From: Candidatus Moraniibacteriota bacterium
GTDB lineage: Bacteria; Patescibacteriota; Minisyncoccia; Moranbacterales; GCA-2747515
Length of the DNA stretch: 35,428 nucleotides
NCBI GenBank assembly: GCA_947311515.1
Contig: CAMZLB010000052.1
Location: 1-35,428, forward strand
Direction: 5' to 3'
Position 1 is the first letter of the stretch; each line of letters opens with the position of its first letter. Of this stretch, positions 32,294 to 35,428 are shown piece by piece. The notes below the pieces were generated by a model, which worked only from the letters and a program-made list of their open reading frames with translations, had not been told where the DNA came from and made no database searches. Made by a program: the position numbers and the translations under genes.

Positions 32294-33309
32294 TATTTTT
32301 TAAGTGAATTTATTACTTGTTTTAAATTATATCTTATTAAATCAATATATGTCGTTCTCTCAAAAACTCCTCCCAACGGATCCATTGTAGCAATTCCTAG
32401 GTTGTTGTCTTGTGCAAAAGCTTTAATGATGCTACTTGAAAGTTGCGGCTCTACAAAAATCATAGAAATATTTTTATCTTGCACTTCTTTGCCTAAGTGC
32501 GCTAAATGTTTAGGTGATGGGTTTTCTCCAACTAAAGACTTGAAGCTACCAACAATATTTAAACCAAATTCATCAGCAAAATAATTCCAAGCATCATGCA
32601 AAACAACTACATTACGATTATCATAAAGCTCTATTTGTTTTTGTAATTCCATTCGTAATGTTTTTAATTCTTTTTGATATGCTACTGCTCTTTTTAAGTA
32701 TATATCTGCATTATCTGCATCTAATACTGATAATTCTTCGGCTATATTGAAAGCAATTTGTTCTGCATTTTTTGTAGAAAGCCAATAATGCGGATCAGTT
32801 GTGCCATGATTATGTTCATCTTCTTTTTTTTTCTCTTTATGTTCGTCATGATTATCTTGATGTTCATCATACTTATCTTTGTGATTAGTATGAGTGTCAT
32901 TTTCTTTTCTGTCTGTATGTGTAGCTTTTTTAGATTTTAACAGAGGGATATTGTTTTCTACTAGAAGTACTGGAATTTCTAAAGAATTGGTAATTTTTTC
33001 TGTCCAGTTATCTACACCATGTCCTATTGCAAAAATAACCTTAGATCCAGTCAATTTTTTAAGAACGCTTGGTTGGGGTTCAAAAGAATGTGGAGATGCT
33101 CCAGGAGGAGTTAAGAGTACTACTTCAAATTTATCTCCGGCGATTGTTTTCGTGATATCATAAAGTGGAAAGACAGTCGCAGCAACTTTTTGTTTTTGCT
33201 CTATTTTTGTGTCCGGTAATACTTCTTTTGTAATAGTTCTATTTTTTATTGCAAAAAATATCGCAATGAATGTCATAACTATGGCGACAATAAGGATTAT
33301 TTTTTTCAT
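32293..33309 (-). CDS. znuA: zinc-binding periplasmic-type solute-binding protein with His-rich loop
   Basis: 338 aa from the ATG at 33309, which leads straight into the anchor/signal helix KKIILIVAIVMTFIAIFFAI. The frame extends upstream to 33372, but that part overlaps the regulator gene. This cluster A-I family protein captures metal outside the cell. Metal ligands are His74 (SPHSFEP), His174 (DPHYWLS), His238 (VVLHDAW) and Asp310 (TMDPLGG). A loop at about 131-174 is rich in His, Asp and Lys (DEHQDNHDEHKE), the zinc-type signature. No lipobox is visible, so it is probably helix-anchored. It lies 22 bp after the zur stop. Confidence 0.92.
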   Translation of the reverse strand: MKKIILIVAIVMTFIAIFFAIKNRTITKEVLPDTKIEQKQKVAATVFPLYDITKTIAGDKFEVVLLTPPGASPHSFEPQPSVLKKLTGSKVIFAIGHGVDNWTEKITNSLEIPVLLVENNIPLLKSKKATHTDRKENDTHTNHKDKYDEHQDNHDEHKEKKKEDEHNHGTTDPHYWLSTKNAEQIAFNIAEELSVLDADNADIYLKRAVAYQKELKTLRMELQKQIELYDNRNVVVLHDAWNYFADEFGLNIVGSFKSLVGENPSPKHLAHLGKEVQDKNISMIFVEPQLSSSIIKAFAQDNNLGIATMDPLGGVFERTTYIDLIRYNLKQVINSLKK

Positions 33310-33331
33310 AATAGTTTTAATTTTAATAGGT

Positions 33332-33667
33332 TTAGTAACATTTTGCACAAAGTCCTTTAGCAATAACATCAAGAACTTTATATTTTGGAGGTAATGATAA
33401 TTGCGGAATACTCATCTTCTTTATACTACCACAATCAAGACATAAAAAATGATTGTGTTGATTTCTTGTACACACAATTTCATACATAACTTTTCGTTTT
33501 CCAAAGGTTACCTTTTTTATCTTTTTTTCACTAATAAGTTGTATAATATTTCTATAAATAGTTGAATAATCGACAGGATCTAGTTTTTTATGAATATCAG
33601 AGATACTTAAAAGATGATTTTCTTTTAAGAGACTTAATATTTTATCTTTGTATATATTTCTTTTCAT
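33332..33667 (-). CDS. Fur-family metalloregulator, probably Zur
   Basis: 111 aa from the ATG at 33667 (a TTG at 33685 would add six residues but lies inside the operator). An N-terminal winged helix (SISDIHKKLDPVDYSTIYRN) binds DNA. The C-terminal half has HNHFLCLDCGSIKK and GLCAKC: Cys76, Cys79, Cys107, Cys110 form the structural zinc site. It heads znuA-znuC-znuB, so zinc-dependent autorepression is the simplest model. It is shorter than typical Fur (about 140 aa), with a minimal dimerisation domain. Confidence 0.85.
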   Translation of the reverse strand: MKRNIYKDKILSLLKENHLLSISDIHKKLDPVDYSTIYRNIIQLISEKKIKKVTFGKRKVMYEIVCTRNQHNHFLCLDCGSIKKMSIPQLSLPPKYKVLDVIAKGLCAKCY

Positions 33668-33675
33668 ATTAGATA

Positions 33676-33700
33676 TATTATGCAAGTTACTTGTATAATA
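33676..33700. promoter_or_regulatory. 25-bp palindrome, probable Zur operator
   Basis: TATTATGCAAGT (33676-33687), one central T, then ACTTGTATAATA (33689-33700): a 12-1-12 inverted repeat with one mismatch. On the minus strand it contains CATAAT, a -10 box 9 bases before the regulator ATG, so a bound repressor would block transcription of the whole zur-znuACB operon. Confidence 0.6.
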
Positions 33701-33756
33701 GTATATAATATAAATAAATACTTTGCAAGAAAAATAGATCTAGATATATTTTAAAT

Positions 33757-33829
33757 TTTAAAGGATTTTTATTCATAGGGTTTTTGTAAGTTGTATTTTG
33801 AAAAAAAGTAATTTTAAAGTTTTGTAGAG
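33757..33829 (+). repeat. intergenic repeat, copy C
   Basis: It contains ATTCATAGGGTTTTTGTAAG and TTGTATTTTGAAAAAAAG in register with copies A and B, and ends with the exact 20-mer AATTTTAAAGTTTTGTAGAG (33810-33829) shared with copy B. It lies 147 bp upstream of the gene at 33977 and in the same orientation. Confidence 0.7.
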
Positions 33830-33976
33830 ATTTCTAAAAAATTACACTCAAATTGATATTTGTGATATTATGTAATATATAGAGAAGATATATAATTATT
33901 AGATTTTATTTATAAAGTTTTAATTTGTGAATTAAATTGAATTTAGAGTTTTTTCAGTAATTTTTTAGTAGGTAGT

Positions 33977-34234
33977 ATGTTGATTATTATAGGTACTTTA
34001 TATTTTTTGTTTATAATTTTCATTATTGTAGCATCTGTAGTTATTGTTTGGCATCTTATGAGATATTCAATGAATAAAAAATTAGCTACAACGACAGTAC
34101 TAGTATTCATTACAGTGACCATTATACTTCTTGTGATGAGTTTACTGCTGTTTTTGAATGTTATGTCAACAATGAAAAAATCAGGTAATCAAGTTGATTA
34201 CTATAATCAGGATAATAATTCCTATGGTTTATGA
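33977..34234 (+). CDS. 85-aa two-helix membrane protein
   Basis: Two hydrophobic helices (about 2-27 and 38-61), separated by a short basic turn (RYSMNKK), and a polar C-terminal tail (QVDYYNQDNNSYGL). Family not recognised. Its TGA stop overlaps the ATG of the next gene (ATGA), so the two are translationally coupled and probably function together at the membrane. Confidence 0.6.
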   Translation: MLIIIGTLYFLFIIFIIVASVVIVWHLMRYSMNKKLATTTVLVFITVTIILLVMSLLLFLNVMSTMKKSGNQVDYYNQDNNSYGL

Positions 34235-34821
34235 AGCAGTTCAAACATTTTACAGCAAGTAGTAACGAAAAAATATACATGATTGTTTATAGGCATTGGT
34301 TTAATATTTTTAAGCAATATATACCCATACTATTATTTATTATTTTTGTTACTATAGGAATAGCTACACTTCTTGCATTGACAACTGATTCAAAAACTGT
34401 TATTAATACTAGTGGCTTTTATAATTCTGGTTTATATCTTTTAGGTATTGTTTTGTACTTAGTAGCTTGGGTGTATGGATTTATTATTTGGGTTGATTAT
34501 CATTTAGATATATGGATAGTGACAAGCTCTAGAATTGTAAATATAGAGCAAAAAGGATTTTTTTCTAGAACCGTCAGTGAACTTGAGTATATGCATATAC
34601 AAGATGTTACTAGTGATATACATGGAATTGTACACACAGCTCTTAATTATGGAGATGTGAATATTCAAACAGCAGGAACTCATGGTAGATTCACTTTTAG
34701 AAATATTCCAAAACCAGAAAAAATGAAAACTCTTGTAATGCATCTACATAGACAAGCATTGGCAAAGAAAGCTCATCCGAGTTATATAAAAAAAGAAAAA
34801 GAAATACAAAAAAATAACTAA
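34231..34821 (+). CDS. membrane protein with bacterial PH domain (YdbS/bPH_2-like)
   Basis: 196 aa. Two membrane helices (about 29-50 and 70-94) precede a PH-like beta domain (about 95-175): DIWIVTSSRIVNIEQKGFFS, then ELEYMHIQDVTSDIHG, and YGDVNIQTAG. This is the layout of bPH_2 proteins, whose function is poorly known. The C-terminus is Lys-rich. It overlaps the 85-aa gene by 4 bases. Confidence 0.75.
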   Translation: MKQFKHFTASSNEKIYMIVYRHWFNIFKQYIPILLFIIFVTIGIATLLALTTDSKTVINTSGFYNSGLYLLGIVLYLVAWVYGFIIWVDYHLDIWIVTSSRIVNIEQKGFFSRTVSELEYMHIQDVTSDIHGIVHTALNYGDVNIQTAGTHGRFTFRNIPKPEKMKTLVMHLHRQALAKKAHPSYIKKEKEIQKNN

Positions 34822-34848
34822 CTTAGTCTGTAATAATATAATATTACT

Positions 34849-35428
34849 ATGCGTTACACAATCATTTTTTGTATAATTTTTTTGTTTTTAAATAGTTCTG
34901 TTTTGGCAAGGGAGAATGAAAAACCATTAAGTATTGTTGCTAAAGATGAGAGCTTACTAACACTTAGAATAAATGAAGTATTGCCAAACCCAGAAGGAAA
35001 AGATTTAAATAAAGAATATGTAGAGATATATAATTATGGAGATACTGCAGTGAATTTGGTAAATTGGAAAATTTGTGATGATAAAAATAAATGTAAATTA
35101 TTTCTTGATAAGAAGATTAAAAAACATTCTTTTGTAGTTCTATATACTTTTTCATTAAAAAATAATGGTAAAAAAATATTTTTAAAATATTTGGATAGTG
35201 AAATAGATTCATTTTTATATAGTAATTCGTCAGAAGGAGTTAGTTGGAATTATTCTTCTGATAATTGGTATGAAGCAGTACCTACACCAAATGCAGAAAA
35301 TAAGCTTCCAGTAGTTGAGATTGTAACATATCCAAAAATCTTACTAAATGAAATCTACCCTAATCCAAAAGATAAAGATAAGCAAGATGAATTTATAGAA
35401 CTTTATAATCCAAATGATTTTGAGGTAG
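34849..35428 (+). CDS. surface protein with lamin-tail domains, cut by the right edge
   Basis: 193 codons are visible from ATG 34849, and the frame is still open at the edge (GAG GTA G...; the apparent terminal tag is out of frame). A signal peptide (TIIFCIIFLFLNSSVLA, about 4-20) is followed by one lamin-tail domain (about 38-150: LRINEVLPNPEGKDLNKEYV, EIYNYGDTAVNLVNWKIC). A second begins at about 165 (ILLNEIYPNPK, DEFIELYNPND). Such secreted LTD proteins are, from memory, common in CPR genomes. Role unknown, possibly adhesion or nuclease-associated in other species. Confidence 0.75.
   Translation, partial: MRYTIIFCIIFLFLNSSVLARENEKPLSIVAKDESLLTLRINEVLPNPEGKDLNKEYVEIYNYGDTAVNLVNWKICDDKNKCKLFLDKKIKKHSFVVLYTFSLKNNGKKIFLKYLDSEIDSFLYSNSSEGVSWNYSSDNWYEAVPTPNAENKLPVVEIVTYPKILLNEIYPNPKDKDKQDEFIELYNPNDFEV

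Noticed and set aside
33310-33372. Longer znuA start
   Set aside because: It would overlap the regulator gene by 41 bases and put 21 residues before a clear signal/anchor helix that begins at the ATG at 33309.
1-35428. Alternative genetic code with TGA as glycine
   Set aside because: Full-length conserved proteins contain no internal TGA, and TGA acts as a stop at 11453-11455 and 34232-34234.

Overview
This is a very A+T-rich bacterial window (about 28-30% G+C by eye) with small, mostly single-copy housekeeping genes. TGA is used as a stop (for example the 227-aa gene ending at 11455 and the ATGA overlap at 34231). Most start codons are preceded by A/T-rich sequence without a Shine-Dalgarno motif. 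Proteins with lamin-tail domains, a RodZ-like HTH/glucodextranase-B fusion, coiled-coil plus one-helix mini-proteins and large membrane-anchored beta-propellers suggest a Patescibacteria/CPR lineage, perhaps Parcubacteria-like. That placement is inference; standard TGA usage argues against Gracilibacteria and Absconditabacteria. Features that are unusual for such a lineage are valine/isoleucine genes (ilvB, ilvN, ilvC), a superoxide dismutase/peroxiredoxin pair and a zinc-uptake operon.

Layout. 1-600: start of a minus-strand gene running off the left edge, decayed sequence and two tandem DnaA boxes. 600-2810: alpha/beta hydrolase, a tRNA cluster (Val, Phe, Ile2, Gly) and an ATP-grasp ligase. 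3075-11455: a cysteine-rich membrane protein, gatB, ftsK, a RodZ-like protein and a methyltransferase-like gene. 12010-15886: recA, ilvB, ilvN, apt. 16105-19202: a membrane-anchored beta-propeller and an L,D-transpeptidase. 19288-22999: a 37-aa membrane peptide, sod and prx on the minus strand, class I aldolase, a mini-membrane protein and a UbiA prenyltransferase. 23098-25257: pcrA/uvrD helicase.

25.2-26.75 kb has no intact gene and is the most interesting part. It holds a cluster of DnaA boxes, a near-consensus promoter firing into a region of strong hairpins, a 17-bp perfect palindrome, 9-bp tandem repeats, a G+C-rich double hairpin and a frameshifted DUF559-type endonuclease relic. Gene orientation converges near 28 kb, which fits a terminus better than an origin, so the DnaA boxes need explaining.

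26749-35428: a plastid-like class II ketol-acid reductoisomerase (ilvC), a secreted beta-propeller protein, a zur-znuA-znuC-znuB operon behind a 25-bp operator-like palindrome, two membrane proteins (the second with a bacterial PH domain) and the 5' part of a lamin-tail-domain surface protein cut by the right edge. A roughly 75-85-bp intergenic repeat occurs three times in the same orientation, upstream of recA, the 16105 beta-propeller and the 33977 gene.
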